A stretch of DNA of 64,000 bases from Amycolatopsis suaedae. Its GTDB lineage: Bacteria > Actinomycetota > Actinomycetes > Mycobacteriales > Pseudonocardiaceae. Below are positions 50,672 through 60,818 of this stretch, in pieces. The stretch lies in NCBI RefSeq assembly GCF_004214935.1, contig NZ_SFCC01000002.1, forward strand, positions 248,001 to 312,000, read 5' to 3'. Within the stretch, counting starts at the first letter, position 1; each line of letters starts with the position of its first letter. The notes below the pieces were generated by a model. That model had not been told where the DNA came from and did not search any database. It worked only from the letters and a program-made list of their open reading frames with translations. The position numbers were made by a program, and so were the translations under genes.

Positions 50672-50685
50672 TTACTGATGAGTAA
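50672..50685. promoter_or_regulatory. Operator-like dyad TTACT-GATG-AGTAA upstream of etfD
   Basis: This perfect 5-bp-arm dyad lies 57 bp upstream of the EtfD-like start and matches TTACY-N4-RGTAA, the motif found twice before the acyl-CoA dehydrogenase at 24249-26090. It is a plausible shared fatty-acid regulon site. Confidence 0.55.
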
Positions 50686-50767
50686 CCGATAAGCGCGCCC
50701 TAAGTCCCACCGATGTGGTGCAGGACTCGCTGGCTATTGGGACGATCGTGCAGGTAGTTTCGTTCGT

Positions 50768-51094
50768 ATGGGTGCCTATTTGCTCCTCGCCGTCGCCATC
50801 ATGGGCGAGGTGACCGCGACCGTCTCGCTGAAGCTGTCCGAGGGGTTCAGCAAGCCGATCCCGTCGGTCCTGGTCGTGGTGGGCTACGGCGTCGCGTTCG
50901 CCGTGCTGGCTCAGGTGCTCAAGCTGGGCGTGCCGCTCGGTGTCGCGTACGCGATCTGGGCGGCGGCGGGCGTGGCGCTGGTCGCGATCATCGGCGTGGT
51001 GTTCCTGAAGGAGCAGTTCACCTGGACCATGGGCGCCGGCCTGCTGCTGGTCATCGGTGGCGTGGTGCTGCTGGAACTGGGGCGGGCGCACTGA
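50768..51094 (+). CDS. Small multidrug resistance (SMR) family transporter
   Basis: This 108-aa protein has four transmembrane helices. The essential TM1 Glu is in IMGEVTATVSLKLSEGF, and AYAIWAAAGVALVAIIGVVFLKE is the SMR signature. It is a proton-coupled exporter of cationic or guanidinium-like compounds, acting as a dual-topology or homodimer. A TetR gene follows with overlapping or near-overlapping start, likely its repressor. Confidence 0.93.
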   Translation: MGAYLLLAVAIMGEVTATVSLKLSEGFSKPIPSVLVVVGYGVAFAVLAQVLKLGVPLGVAYAIWAAAGVALVAIIGVVFLKEQFTWTMGAGLLLVIGGVVLLELGRAH

Positions 51095-51651
51095 GGCGGC
51101 AACCGGACGGCAGGAAGGCGCGCGGCGAGAAGCGGCGGGCCGAGCTCATCGACGCCACGCTGCGGGTGATCGAGCGCGACGGCGTCGCCGGGGTCACCCA
51201 CCGCACGGTCGCCGCCGAGGCCGGGGTGCCGACGACGTCGACCACGTACCACTTCTCCAGCCTCGACGACCTGCTCATCGCCACCCTCATCTCCTGCGCG
51301 CGGGACATGGCCACCGAGGTCTACTGGATGATCGACCGCGCCCGGTCCCGGGGCAGCCGGGGTGCCGAGGAGGTGGCGGCGCTGCTGGCCGAGGCGCTCG
51401 GCCCGCGTCGTGGCCGGACGATGGCGGAATACGAGCTGTACCTGCTGGCCGCTCGCCGTCCCGAGCTGCGGCCAGCCGCCCGGCGCTGGCTGGATGTGCT
51501 GACGTCGATGGTGCGTCACGATGATGAGGTGGCGTTCCGGGTGTTCCTCGCCGGTATCGACGGGCTGCTGGTGCAGGGGCTGATCGACGACGAGCCGCCG
51601 ACGGCCGAGGAACTCCGCCCCGTCGTCGACTACCTGCTGAAACCGAGGTGA
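51091..51651 (+). CDS. TetR family regulator with unclear start codon
   Basis: The HTH begins RAELIDATLRVIERDGVAG and continues VTHRTVAAEAGVPTTSTTYHF, so coding must begin upstream of the first canonical start, GTG 51166, which would remove helix 1. Reading back in frame, there is no ATG, GTG or TTG down to the SMR gene interior. The only candidate at the junction is CTG 51091, overlapping the SMR stop (CTGA) and giving 186 aa (L/M-RRQPDGRKARGEKRRAEL). A sequencing frameshift or a real CTG start are the options. The rest is a normal TetR ligand domain. It probably represses the SMR and hydrolase genes. Confidence 0.8.
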   Translation: MRRQPDGRKARGEKRRAELIDATLRVIERDGVAGVTHRTVAAEAGVPTTSTTYHFSSLDDLLIATLISCARDMATEVYWMIDRARSRGSRGAEEVAALLAEALGPRRGRTMAEYELYLLAARRPELRPAARRWLDVLTSMVRHDDEVAFRVFLAGIDGLLVQGLIDDEPPTAEELRPVVDYLLKPR

Positions 51652-51652
51652 C

Positions 51653-52606
51653 ATGACCGACGTCGACCGGCTCGCGGCCGAGACCGGGTTCTCCGGCGTG
51701 GTGCGTATCGACACCAACGGCACGGTCGCGCACGCCCGGGCGTACGGACTGGCCGATCGCGCCAACGGTGTGCCCAACACGCTCGACACCCGGTTCGGCA
51801 TCGCCAGCGGGACCAAGGGACTCACCGCGCTGACCGTGGCCAGCCTGGTCGAGGACGGCACGCTGAGCCTGGACACCACGGCCCGCGCGCTGCTGGGCGA
51901 CGACCTGCCGCTCATCGCGCCCGACGTGACCGTGTGGCACCTGCTCGCGCACCGGTCGGGCATCGGCGACTACGCCGACGAGGAGACCGAGCCGCCGCTG
52001 ACGGTTCCGGTCGACCGGCTGGACGGCACCGAGGACTACCTGGCAGCCCTGGCCGGGCACGCGACGAAGTTCGCCGCGGGCGAGCGGTTCTCCTACTGCA
52101 ACGGCGGGTACGTCGTGCTGGCGCTGCTGGCCGAACGGGCCGCTCGCACGCCGTTCCGGGACCTGGTGGCCCAACGGGTCTGTGAGCCCGCCGGGCTGAC
52201 GGCCACCGGCTTCCCCCGGGCGGACGAACTGCCGGGCGGCTCCGCGTTCGGTTACCTCGAGGGGCACCCCGCCCGCACCAACGTCTACGAGCTGCCCGTT
52301 CGCGGCAGCGGCGACGGCGGCGCGTACTCCACCGCCGCCGACGTCCACCGGCTGTGGGCCGCGTTGTTCGCGGGCAGGATCGCCCGGCCCGAGCTGGTGA
52401 CCACGCCGGTCAGCGACGTGCCGGCGGAGTCGATGCGGTACGGCCTCGGGTTCTGGCTGCACGAGTCCCGTGATCAGGTGATCCTGATCGGGTACGACAA
52501 GGGCGTGTCGTTCTACAGCAGGCACGACCCGGCCGCAGGCGACACGATCACCGTCATCGGCAACACCGCCGCCGGCGCCTGGCCGCTGGTGAAGGCGTTG
52601 AGCTGA
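51653..52606 (+). CDS. Serine hydrolase (beta-lactamase/class C-like)
   Basis: This 317-aa protein of the Beta-lactamase (serine hydrolase) Pfam family has the SxxK motif in GIASGTKGLTALTV, the Y-x-N motif in FSYCNGGYVVLALLAE, and HLLAHRSGIGDY in between. No signal peptide is seen, so it is cytoplasmic and more likely an esterase or peptidase than a resistance enzyme. The start is 1 nt after the TetR stop. It forms an apparent SMR-TetR-hydrolase operon. Confidence 0.9.
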   Translation: MTDVDRLAAETGFSGVVRIDTNGTVAHARAYGLADRANGVPNTLDTRFGIASGTKGLTALTVASLVEDGTLSLDTTARALLGDDLPLIAPDVTVWHLLAHRSGIGDYADEETEPPLTVPVDRLDGTEDYLAALAGHATKFAAGERFSYCNGGYVVLALLAERAARTPFRDLVAQRVCEPAGLTATGFPRADELPGGSAFGYLEGHPARTNVYELPVRGSGDGGAYSTAADVHRLWAALFAGRIARPELVTTPVSDVPAESMRYGLGFWLHESRDQVILIGYDKGVSFYSRHDPAAGDTITVIGNTAAGAWPLVKALS

Positions 52607-52630
52607 CGGCTTTGGACGCGCCCCGGGAAC

Positions 52631-53164
52631 CTAGCCGCGGTTCTCGTGCGTGCCGATCAGCGTCGCGCGGGCGAGCGTGTTGCCGAACATGTTGAAGCCG
52701 AGGAACGCCGGGGTCGCGGTGGCCGGGACGTCCAGCGACTCCACCCCGAGGGCGTGCACCACGAAGAAGTAGCGGTGCGGGCCGTGTCCCGGCGGGGGCG
52801 CGGCGCCGAGGAACCGGGCGAGGCCACCATCGTTCTTCAGGGTCACCGAACCCGCCACCGGCGACTCGCTGCTGCCGGCGTCGCGCGGCAGCTCGGTCAC
52901 CGAGGCGGGGATGTTGAACACGGCCCAGTGCCAGAACCCGCTCGCGGTCGGCGCGTCGGGGTCGTAGCAGGTCACCGCGAAGCTCTTGGTCCCGGCGGGG
53001 AAGCCCGACCAGGACAGCTGCGGTGACACGTCCTCGCCGCCCGCGCCGAAGATCCCGCTGAGCTGCGGCGTGCCGAGCGCGGCGCCGTCGGCCAGGTCGG
53101 TGCTGGTCACGGTGAACGCGGGAACGGACGGCAGGAAGTCGTACGGGTCGGGGGCCTGCGGCAT
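52631..53164 (-). CDS. YbhB/YbcL family (PEBP/Raf-kinase-inhibitor-like) protein
   Basis: This 177-aa protein has the PEBP pocket motifs [39 protein letters not shown] and [15 protein letters not shown]. No signal peptide is seen. It binds phosphate or phospholipid-like ligands in relatives; the bacterial function is not settled. It is convergent with the hydrolase gene and divergent from the DUF4097 pair. Confidence 0.92.
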   Translation of the reverse strand: MPQAPDPYDFLPSVPAFTVTSTDLADGAALGTPQLSGIFGAGGEDVSPQLSWSGFPAGTKSFAVTCYDPDAPTASGFWHWAVFNIPASVTELPRDAGSSESPVAGSVTLKNDGGLARFLGAAPPPGHGPHRYFFVVHALGVESLDVPATATPAFLGFNMFGNTLARATLIGTHENRG

Positions 53165-53318
53165 GCTTCCTCCTCCAACTGGCGGACGGGATCGGGCCCA
53201 GGTTATCCACGATCCCCTCCGGCCAACCTCAGGGGTGAATGGGGGGCCAGCCCTGATGCCGTCGGGGGTCCGCAGGCCTTAGCGTCTGCCCACAGAGAAA
53301 CCTGCGTGGGGAGGACTC

Positions 53319-54086
53319 ATGGCAAGGCCCGCACTCGCAGTCGGGGGCGTCGTGCTGATCGCGGCGGGGGTCGCGCTCGGCCTGGGCTGGTGGTGGCCCT
53401 CGGATGAGGAACGCACCGGCGAGGTCGACGCGGTGAAGACCGTGCGCATCGACAACGACTCCGGCACGGTGTCCGTCCGGGCCGCCGACGTGCAGCGGAC
53501 AACGGTCGTCCAGAAGATCGACTACCGCTGGGGCTCGCCGTCGGACAGCTACCGGGTCAACGGCGGCGAGCTGGTGCTCGCCGACTGCGGCTGGTGGTGC
53601 TCGGTGGACTACGAGGTGGTCGTCCCCCGCGGCACGACGGTGACCGGCGAGAATGACTCCGGCGACGTGTCGCTGGACGGTGTGGCCAGTGTCGACGTGA
53701 GCGTCGACTCGGGGAACCTCGACGTCCGCAACATCGCGGGGCCGGTGAAGGCGGACGCCAGCTCCGGCGACGTCACCCTCTCCGGCATCGGCGGCGACCT
53801 GGAGGCCAAGGCCAACTCGGGCGCGATCTCCGGCGACGGACTGCGCGGCAGGGTGAACGCCGAGGCGGACTCCGGCGACATCTCGCTCACCCTGGCCAAC
53901 CCGCAGAACGTCCGGGCCCACGCCGACAGCGGCAACGTCGAGGTCGCCGTGCCCGCCGGCAGCTACCGGGTGATCGGCGACTCGGACAGCGGCGAACGCC
54001 AGATCGGCATCGCCACCGCCCCCAACGCGCAGTTCGAACTCGACCTGGGAACCGACAGCGGCGACGTGCTCGTCCGCACCGCCTGA
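53319..54086 (+). CDS. DUF4097-like beta-helix membrane-anchored protein
   Basis: This 255-aa protein has an N-terminal transmembrane or uncleaved signal segment (MARPALAVGGVVLIAAGVALGLGWWW). An extracytoplasmic region of short repeats of the form SGDVSLDGVASVDVSVDSGNL and SSGDVTLSGIGGDLEAKANSG follows, forming a right-handed beta-helix as in DUF4097/adhesin-like proteins. Two Cys sit in CGWWC. GGGGAGGACTC precedes the ATG. It is followed after 22 nt by a lipoprotein paralogue. The role is unknown, probably envelope. Confidence 0.82.
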   Translation: MARPALAVGGVVLIAAGVALGLGWWWPSDEERTGEVDAVKTVRIDNDSGTVSVRAADVQRTTVVQKIDYRWGSPSDSYRVNGGELVLADCGWWCSVDYEVVVPRGTTVTGENDSGDVSLDGVASVDVSVDSGNLDVRNIAGPVKADASSGDVTLSGIGGDLEAKANSGAISGDGLRGRVNAEADSGDISLTLANPQNVRAHADSGNVEVAVPAGSYRVIGDSDSGERQIGIATAPNAQFELDLGTDSGDVLVRTA

Positions 54087-54108
54087 CGAACCGGAAGGAA
54101 CGCAAGAC

Positions 54109-54789
54109 ATGAAGGCCACTTACCGGCGCCTACTGGGTGGGGTGCTGCTGGCGGTGACCGGGGCGCTCGCCCTGGCCGGGTGCCAGAGCATCAGCGTCGG
54201 CGGCGAGACGCTCAACGACGGCGAGCCGATCAACGAGCAGGTCAGCAAGGTCCAGCTGGACGTCCCGGCGGGCACGGTCAAGATCCGCGTGGAGGACAAC
54301 GCGCCGCTGTCGCTGCGCAGGGAGGTCCGGTTCCACGACCAGCGACCAGGCAAGACACACCGGGTGGAGGGCAGCACGCTCGTCCTGGCCGGATGCGGGG
54401 ACGAGTGCAGTGTCAACTACGACGTGGTGCTGCCGAAACCGCTGGAGGTCACCGGCAAGGCGTCGGCAGGAGACGTCGAGCTGACCCGGGTCGGAGCGGT
54501 GGACGTGCGGGCGTCCGCGGGCAGGGTGGCCGCGCTGGACGTGACCGGGCCGGTCAAGGTCGACGCCGCCGCCGGCGATGTCAACGTGCGCCTGGCGCGG
54601 CCGGACAACGTCACCGTGCGGGCGTCGGCTGGCAACGTCGAGGTCACCGTGCCGAAGGCCCGCTACAACACCAAGCTGGACGCGAGCGCGGGCAAGACCT
54701 ACAACGACACCGTCCTCGACCCCGCCGCGCCGACCACGATCGACCTCAAGTCGTCCGCCGGTGACCTGAGCGTGCGGACCGCGGCATGA
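54109..54789 (+). CDS. DUF4097-like lipoprotein
   Basis: This 226-aa lipoprotein has signal LLGGVLLAVTGALALAGC with a lipobox Cys at about residue 25. The body carries the same short beta-helix repeats as its neighbour (GKASAGDVELTRVGAVDVRASAGR, VDAAAGDVNVRL, SAGDLSVRTAA) and a CGDEC pair at the position of CGWWC in the paralogue. The stop overlaps the start of the secreted peptidase gene by 4 bp, so the three genes are coupled. Confidence 0.82.
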   Translation: MKATYRRLLGGVLLAVTGALALAGCQSISVGGETLNDGEPINEQVSKVQLDVPAGTVKIRVEDNAPLSLRREVRFHDQRPGKTHRVEGSTLVLAGCGDECSVNYDVVLPKPLEVTGKASAGDVELTRVGAVDVRASAGRVAALDVTGPVKVDAAAGDVNVRLARPDNVTVRASAGNVEVTVPKARYNTKLDASAGKTYNDTVLDPAAPTTIDLKSSAGDLSVRTAA

Positions 54790-56237
54790 GGGCCGGCGCG
54801 GTTCTCGCCGCCGTCGCCGTCGCGTTACCGCTCGCCGCAGTTCCGGCAGCCGCCTCCCCAGCCATCGACTGGCGGCCGTGCCCGATCACCCAGGTGCCGG
54901 ACAAGCAGTGCGGCAGCCTCGCGGTCGCCGACCCCGCCGGGACGGTCACCATCGAGCTGACCCGGCTGCCCGCCCGTGACAGGGCGAACCGGGTCGGGGT
55001 GCTGCTGACGAACCCCGGCGGCCCCGGTGGTTCCGGCGTGGACACCGTCGGGTTCGGCGGGCTCGGGATCGCCACCCCGGAGTTCGGCGTGGTGCGCGAC
55101 CGCTTCGACATCATCGGCTGGGATCCCCGCGGGGTCGGGCACAGCAAGCCGGCGGTCACCTGCGACCCGGCGACGCTGTACCGGCCCGGCCGGAACTTCT
55201 TCCCCCGGACGAAGGCCGAGTACGACCGGCTCGCCATGCAGAACCGCGCGGCGGGAGAGGACTGTCTGGCCCGGACCGGGCCGCTGCTGGACCGGGTGGA
55301 CACCGGCAACGCGGCCGACGACATCGAGGACATCCGGGTCGCGCTGGGCGAGGAGAAGATCAACTGGCTCGGCCTTTCCTACGGCACCGAGCTGGGCGCG
55401 GTCTACGCGTCGAAGTACCCGCAGCGGGTGCGGGCCATGGTGCTGGACGGGGCCGCCGACCACGGCCGACCGACGCGTCAGGTCATCCTGGAGGAGGCAG
55501 CAGCGGGCGAGCAGGCACTGAACCGGTTCGCCGCCTGGTGCGCGGGTGCCGCCGACTGCGCCCTGCGCGGGCGCGACGTGCTGGCCGACCACGACCGGCT
55601 GATGGCCCAGGCCGAAGCGGGCCGGTTGCCGTCGTCGGCACTCGACCGCCCGGTGACGGCGGAGGAGGCCAGTGCCGGCGTCTACGGGTTGCTCGGAATC
55701 AAGGGCGCGTGGCCGGTCCTGTCGCAGGCGCTGGCCAAGGCGACCGACGCCCAGCCGGATGCGAAGGACCTGACCGCGGCCACCGTCTTCGGGCATCCCA
55801 GCTACGCGGCCTACCGGGCGGTGGGCTGTCACGACTTCCCCGCGCCGTTCATCGGGGCCGCGGACATGCGGATCACCGGCGACCTGATGAAGGCCGTGGC
55901 ACCGCGAACCTGGCGGTACGTCGAGTTCTGGGATTTCACCGCCGGGTGTGTGGGCTGGCCGGTGCGCCCGGGTAACCCTCCCCAGGATCACCCGATCAAG
56001 GGAACCGGTCCGATCCTCGTGGCGAGCACCACCCACGACCCCGCCACACCGCTGGCGTGGGCCCGTGGCCTGGCCGGGACGATCGAGAACTCCGCGTTGC
56101 TGATCGCCGAGGCCGACGGCCACACCGCCACCTACAACTCGGCATGCGCCCGGTCGAGGGAAGCAGAGTACCTGGTCAGCGGAAATGTCCCGGCTGATCT
56201 GCGCTGCCGGGAACAAGCCGGGCAGGTGGCTCGTTAG
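54786..56237 (+). CDS. Secreted alpha/beta hydrolase, tripeptidyl-aminopeptidase-like (SlpD/E, TAP C-terminal)
   Basis: This 483-aa protein has a signal peptide (MRAGAVLAAVAVALPLAAVPAAA). The alpha/beta-hydrolase motifs are LTNPGGPGGSGVD (oxyanion), WDPRGVGHSKP, nucleophile elbow GLSYGTELGAVYA and the C-terminal TAP-like domain with ASTTHDPATPLAWA (acid) and ADGHTATYNSACA (His). Several cysteine pairs (CP...C, CDPAT, CLART, CAGAADC) suit secretion. It should release N-terminal tripeptides or act as an esterase outside the cell. The start overlaps the lipoprotein stop; dnaK follows after 132 bp. Confidence 0.9.
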   Translation: MRAGAVLAAVAVALPLAAVPAAASPAIDWRPCPITQVPDKQCGSLAVADPAGTVTIELTRLPARDRANRVGVLLTNPGGPGGSGVDTVGFGGLGIATPEFGVVRDRFDIIGWDPRGVGHSKPAVTCDPATLYRPGRNFFPRTKAEYDRLAMQNRAAGEDCLARTGPLLDRVDTGNAADDIEDIRVALGEEKINWLGLSYGTELGAVYASKYPQRVRAMVLDGAADHGRPTRQVILEEAAAGEQALNRFAAWCAGAADCALRGRDVLADHDRLMAQAEAGRLPSSALDRPVTAEEASAGVYGLLGIKGAWPVLSQALAKATDAQPDAKDLTAATVFGHPSYAAYRAVGCHDFPAPFIGAADMRITGDLMKAVAPRTWRYVEFWDFTAGCVGWPVRPGNPPQDHPIKGTGPILVASTTHDPATPLAWARGLAGTIENSALLIAEADGHTATYNSACARSREAEYLVSGNVPADLRCREQAGQVAR

Positions 56238-56249
56238 ACTGGCAGGAAG

Positions 56250-56270
56250 GTTGAGTCGGGCTCGCTCAAG
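56250..56270. promoter_or_regulatory. HAIR operator 1 (HspR site) upstream of dnaK
   Basis: GTTGAGT-N7-GCTCAAG matches the HspR consensus CTTGAGT-N7-ACTCAAG at 12 of 14 positions. It lies just upstream of the -35 box at 56276. Binding of HspR (with DnaK as corepressor in Streptomyces) represses the operon until heat shock. Confidence 0.88.
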
Positions 56271-56275
56271 TCTGG

Positions 56276-56304
56276 TTGACTCGGGCGGCGGCTCCGACTA
56301 GAAA
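56276..56304 (+). promoter_or_regulatory. dnaK promoter
   Basis: The -35 box TTGACT (56276-56281) and -10-like TAGAAA (56299-56304) are separated by 17 bp, flanked by HAIR sites on both sides. This is a vegetative sigma-type promoter, as expected for an HspR-repressed operon. Confidence 0.65.
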
Positions 56305-56305
56305 C

Positions 56306-56326
56306 CCTGAGCGGCGTGCGCTCAAC
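56306..56326. promoter_or_regulatory. HAIR operator 2 (HspR site) at the dnaK transcription start
   Basis: CCTGAGC-N7-GCTCAAC is a weaker HAIR match placed immediately downstream of the -10 box, 56 bp after site 1. It probably covers the transcription start, allowing two-site repression. Confidence 0.7.
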
Positions 56327-56369
56327 TGTGGCAGCACGCACCACGGCATCACACAGGAGGGAACACACC

Positions 56370-58249
<1,880 letters not shown>

Positions 58250-58253
<4 letters not shown>

Positions 58254-58966
58254 CCGGTAACGCGGACCGCGAGAACGGCCCGAAGCACAGGGCCGAGGAC
58301 CCGGAGGAGCCGCGAGTCGTGGTCAACGACCGTCGCAAGATCGACCCGGTGACGGGCGAACTGCGCGCGCCGGTCGAGGAGGAGGCCCAGGAGGTGCCCG
58401 CCGCGGAGGGCACCTCCGGCCCGTCCCTCGGCGAGTCCATTGTGGACGAGTCGGTGGCTCCGGTTTCCGATCTGGAGAAGCAGCTCGAGGAGCGCACGGC
58501 AGACCTGCAGCGGCTGCAGGCGGAGTACACCAACTACCGCCGCAGGGTCGACAGGGACCGCGAGGCCGTGGCGGCTTCCGCCAAGGCGTCCGTGGTCGGC
58601 GACCTGCTGCCGCTGCTGGACGACCTGGAGCGGGCCGAGCAGCACGGCGACCTCACCGGTGCGTTCAAGGCGGTGGCCGACAAGCTGGTCGCCAGCCTGG
58701 AGCGTGCCGGGCTCGAGCCGTTCGGCTCGGAGGGTGATCCCTTCGACCCGAGCGTGCACGAGGCCGTGCAGCACGACACCTCACCGAAGGTGGACGGGCC
58801 GACGGTCACACTCGTCATGCGCCGGGGCTACAAGTTCGGCGAGCGGGTGCTTCGGGCGGCGCTGGTGGGCGTCACCGACCACGAGCCGGAGCCCGAACAG
58901 CCGGATCCGCCGCTCGAGGCTTCGCAGTCCGGCGAGCTGCCGCTCGATGAGAACGCGCAGAAGTAG
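58250..58966 (+). CDS. grpE: Nucleotide exchange factor GrpE
   Basis: This 238-aa protein has a long acidic N-terminal region, coiled-coil [32 protein letters not shown], then the beta domain [45 protein letters not shown]. It releases ADP from DnaK. The GTG start at 58250 overlaps the dnaK stop. The N-terminus contains a TCCATTGTGGA variant of the iterated palindrome. Confidence 0.96.
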
Positions 58967-58999
58967 TAGGAGAGGTTCGGGAGGGAGGAGACATCCGGC

Positions 59000-60175
59000 A
59001 TGAGTGCACGGGAGTGGATCGGTAAGGACTTCTACCGCGAGTTGGGTGTCTCCTCCGACGCCACGTCGGACGAGATCAAGCGCGCCTACCGCAAGCTGGC
59101 CAAGGAGAATCACCCGGACGCCAACGCGGGCAACGACAAGGCCGAACAGAAGTTCAAGGCCGTGTCCGAGGCGTACGGCGTGCTGTCCGACCCCGGCAAG
59201 CGCAAGGAGTACGACGAGGCCCGCAGGCTGTTCGGTTCGGGCGGAGCGGGTGGCTTCGGGTTCCCCGGTGCCGGTGGCGCCGGTGGTCCGGACCTGAGCG
59301 ACCTGTTCGGTCAGGCGTCGGCCGGCTCCGGCGGGTTCGGCGGCCTCGGCGACATCCTGGGCGGCCTGTTCGGCCGCCGGGGTGGTGCCGCGGGTGCGAC
59401 GGCGAACCGTCCGCAGCGCGGTGCTGACGTCGAGACCGACGTGCGGATCGACTTCGTCGAAGCCGTCAAGGGCGCGACGCTGCCGCTGCGGCTGTCCAGC
59501 CCGGCGACGTGTGCCACCTGTGGTGGCAGCGGGGCCAAGCCCGGCACCAGCCCGCGGACCTGTGCCACCTGCGGTGGCAACGGTCTGGTCAGCCGCAGCC
59601 AGGGGGCGTTCGCGTTCTCCGAGCCGTGCCGCGACTGCCGTGGCCGGGGCAAGATCATCGACGACCCGTGCCCGGAGTGCGCGGGTGAGGGCATCAGCAC
59701 CCGGACCAGGACGCTGACCGTCCGGATCCCGCCGGGTGTCGACGACGACCAGCGAATCCGGCTGGCCGGTCAGGGTGAGCCCGGTCGCGCGGGTGCGCCG
59801 GCCGGTGACCTCTACGTGCGGGTGCACGTCAGCCCGCACCCGGTGTTCGGCAGGTCCGGCAACGACCTGACCATCGCGGTTCCGGTGACGTTCACCGAGC
59901 TGGCACTCGGCGGCACCATCGCCGTGCCGACACTGGACGGCAAGGTGTCGGTGAAGGTGCCGCAGGGCACGTCCAGCGGACGGACGCTGCGGGTGCGGGG
60001 CAAGGGCATCACCAAACGCGACGGCACGCAGGGCGACCTGCTGGTCACCCTCCAGGTCGCGGTGCCCGCGAAGCTCGACGACGAGGCGCGGGCGGCGCTC
60101 GAGGCGTATGCCGAGGCGTCGAAGCAGCACGACCCGCGTCCTGAGATCACCAAAATGCTGGCTGAGCGGAGCTGA
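59000..60175 (+). CDS. dnaJ: Chaperone DnaJ (type I, Zn-finger)
   Basis: This 391-aa co-chaperone has J domain DFYRELGVSSDATSDEIKRAYRKLAKENHPD with the HPD motif, a Gly/Phe-rich linker, and four CxxCxGxG zinc motifs (CATCGGSG, CATCGGNG, CRDCRGRG, CPECAGEG). The C-terminal substrate domain follows. This is the DnaJ1-type of the HspR operon. GGGAGGGAGGAG precedes the ATG. Confidence 0.97.
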   Translation: MSAREWIGKDFYRELGVSSDATSDEIKRAYRKLAKENHPDANAGNDKAEQKFKAVSEAYGVLSDPGKRKEYDEARRLFGSGGAGGFGFPGAGGAGGPDLSDLFGQASAGSGGFGGLGDILGGLFGRRGGAAGATANRPQRGADVETDVRIDFVEAVKGATLPLRLSSPATCATCGGSGAKPGTSPRTCATCGGNGLVSRSQGAFAFSEPCRDCRGRGKIIDDPCPECAGEGISTRTRTLTVRIPPGVDDDQRIRLAGQGEPGRAGAPAGDLYVRVHVSPHPVFGRSGNDLTIAVPVTFTELALGGTIAVPTLDGKVSVKVPQGTSSGRTLRVRGKGITKRDGTQGDLLVTLQVAVPAKLDDEARAALEAYAEASKQHDPRPEITKMLAERS

Positions 60176-60187
60176 AGGGGCTGAGCG

Positions 60188-60631
60188 ATGTTCGGGTCCG
60201 GTGTGCCGGGAGGAATGCCGCAGGGGGCCGACGAGGACACCCCGGTTTTCGTCATTTCCGTTGCGGCGCAACTGTCCGGGCTACACGCGCAGACGCTGCG
60301 TTCCTACGACCGGCTCGGGCTGGTCTCCCCCGGCCGCACGGCCGGGGGCGGCCGGCGGTACTCGCTGCGCGACATCGCGCTGCTGCGCGAGGTGCAGAAG
60401 CTGTCCCAGGAGGAGGGCGTCAACCTCGCCGGGATCAAGCGGATCATCGACCTGGAAAACCAGGTCGACGCGTTGCGCTCCCGGGTGGCCGAGCTGACCG
60501 AGGAACTGGCAGGCGCCTACGCCGCCGCCGAGCAGGCGGCCGCGGCCGTGCACGCCTCCTACCGCAAGGACCTGGTCCCCATGCGCCAGCAGACGGCGCT
60601 CGTCGTCTGGAAGCCCCGCCCCCGCCGCTGA
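60188..60631 (+). CDS. hspR: Heat-shock repressor HspR (MerR family)
   Basis: This 147-aa protein has MerR HTH PVFVISVAAQLSGLHAQTLRSYDRLGLVSPGRTAGGGRRYS, then a coiled-coil (LAGIKRIIDLENQVDALRSRVAELTEEL). The C-terminus VWKPRPRR is typical of HspR. It autorepresses dnaK-grpE-dnaJ-hspR and likely clpB through the three HAIR sites in this window. The start is 12 nt after dnaJ. Confidence 0.96.
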   Translation: MFGSGVPGGMPQGADEDTPVFVISVAAQLSGLHAQTLRSYDRLGLVSPGRTAGGGRRYSLRDIALLREVQKLSQEEGVNLAGIKRIIDLENQVDALRSRVAELTEELAGAYAAAEQAAAAVHASYRKDLVPMRQQTALVVWKPRPRR

Positions 60632-60632
60632 C

Positions 60633-60743
60633 CCCGCGTGCGAGTCCGCCCCTCGCCCCGCGCGAGTTGCACGTTCCACACCCGCGAGTCCCACCGTCGT
60701 GCACGCGAGTTCCACGCTCCGGCACGCGAACTTCACGCTCCCG
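60633..60743. repeat. Five-copy tandem array of the 21-bp GCGAGTTC unit
   Basis: GCGAG-type cores occur at 60640, 60662, 60684, 60705 and 60726, a period of 21-22 bp; the best copy reads GCGAGTTCCACGCTCCGGC. It is non-coding and lies just after hspR and before a GTGAAGG-type repeat. The same unit is present twice at 31501 and twice at 32516. Confidence 0.7.
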
Positions 60744-60754
60744 CACCACGACTC

Positions 60755-60808
60755 CCGACTTTGCCGGGGCTCGCGTCTCACGTAATGAAGGTGGCCTTCA
60801 CGAGCTTT
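60755..60808. repeat. Interspersed intergenic repeat, copy D (half element)
   Basis: This is one module in reverse orientation: CCCGACTTTGCCGGGGC, then CTCACGTAATGAAGGTGG and CCTTCACGAGCTTTCG. It matches the reverse complement of the left end of copy A. Only one end is present, next to the 3' end of the flavohaemoglobin gene, so it may act as its terminator. Confidence 0.7.
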
Positions 60809-60818
60809 CGCCCGGTGG

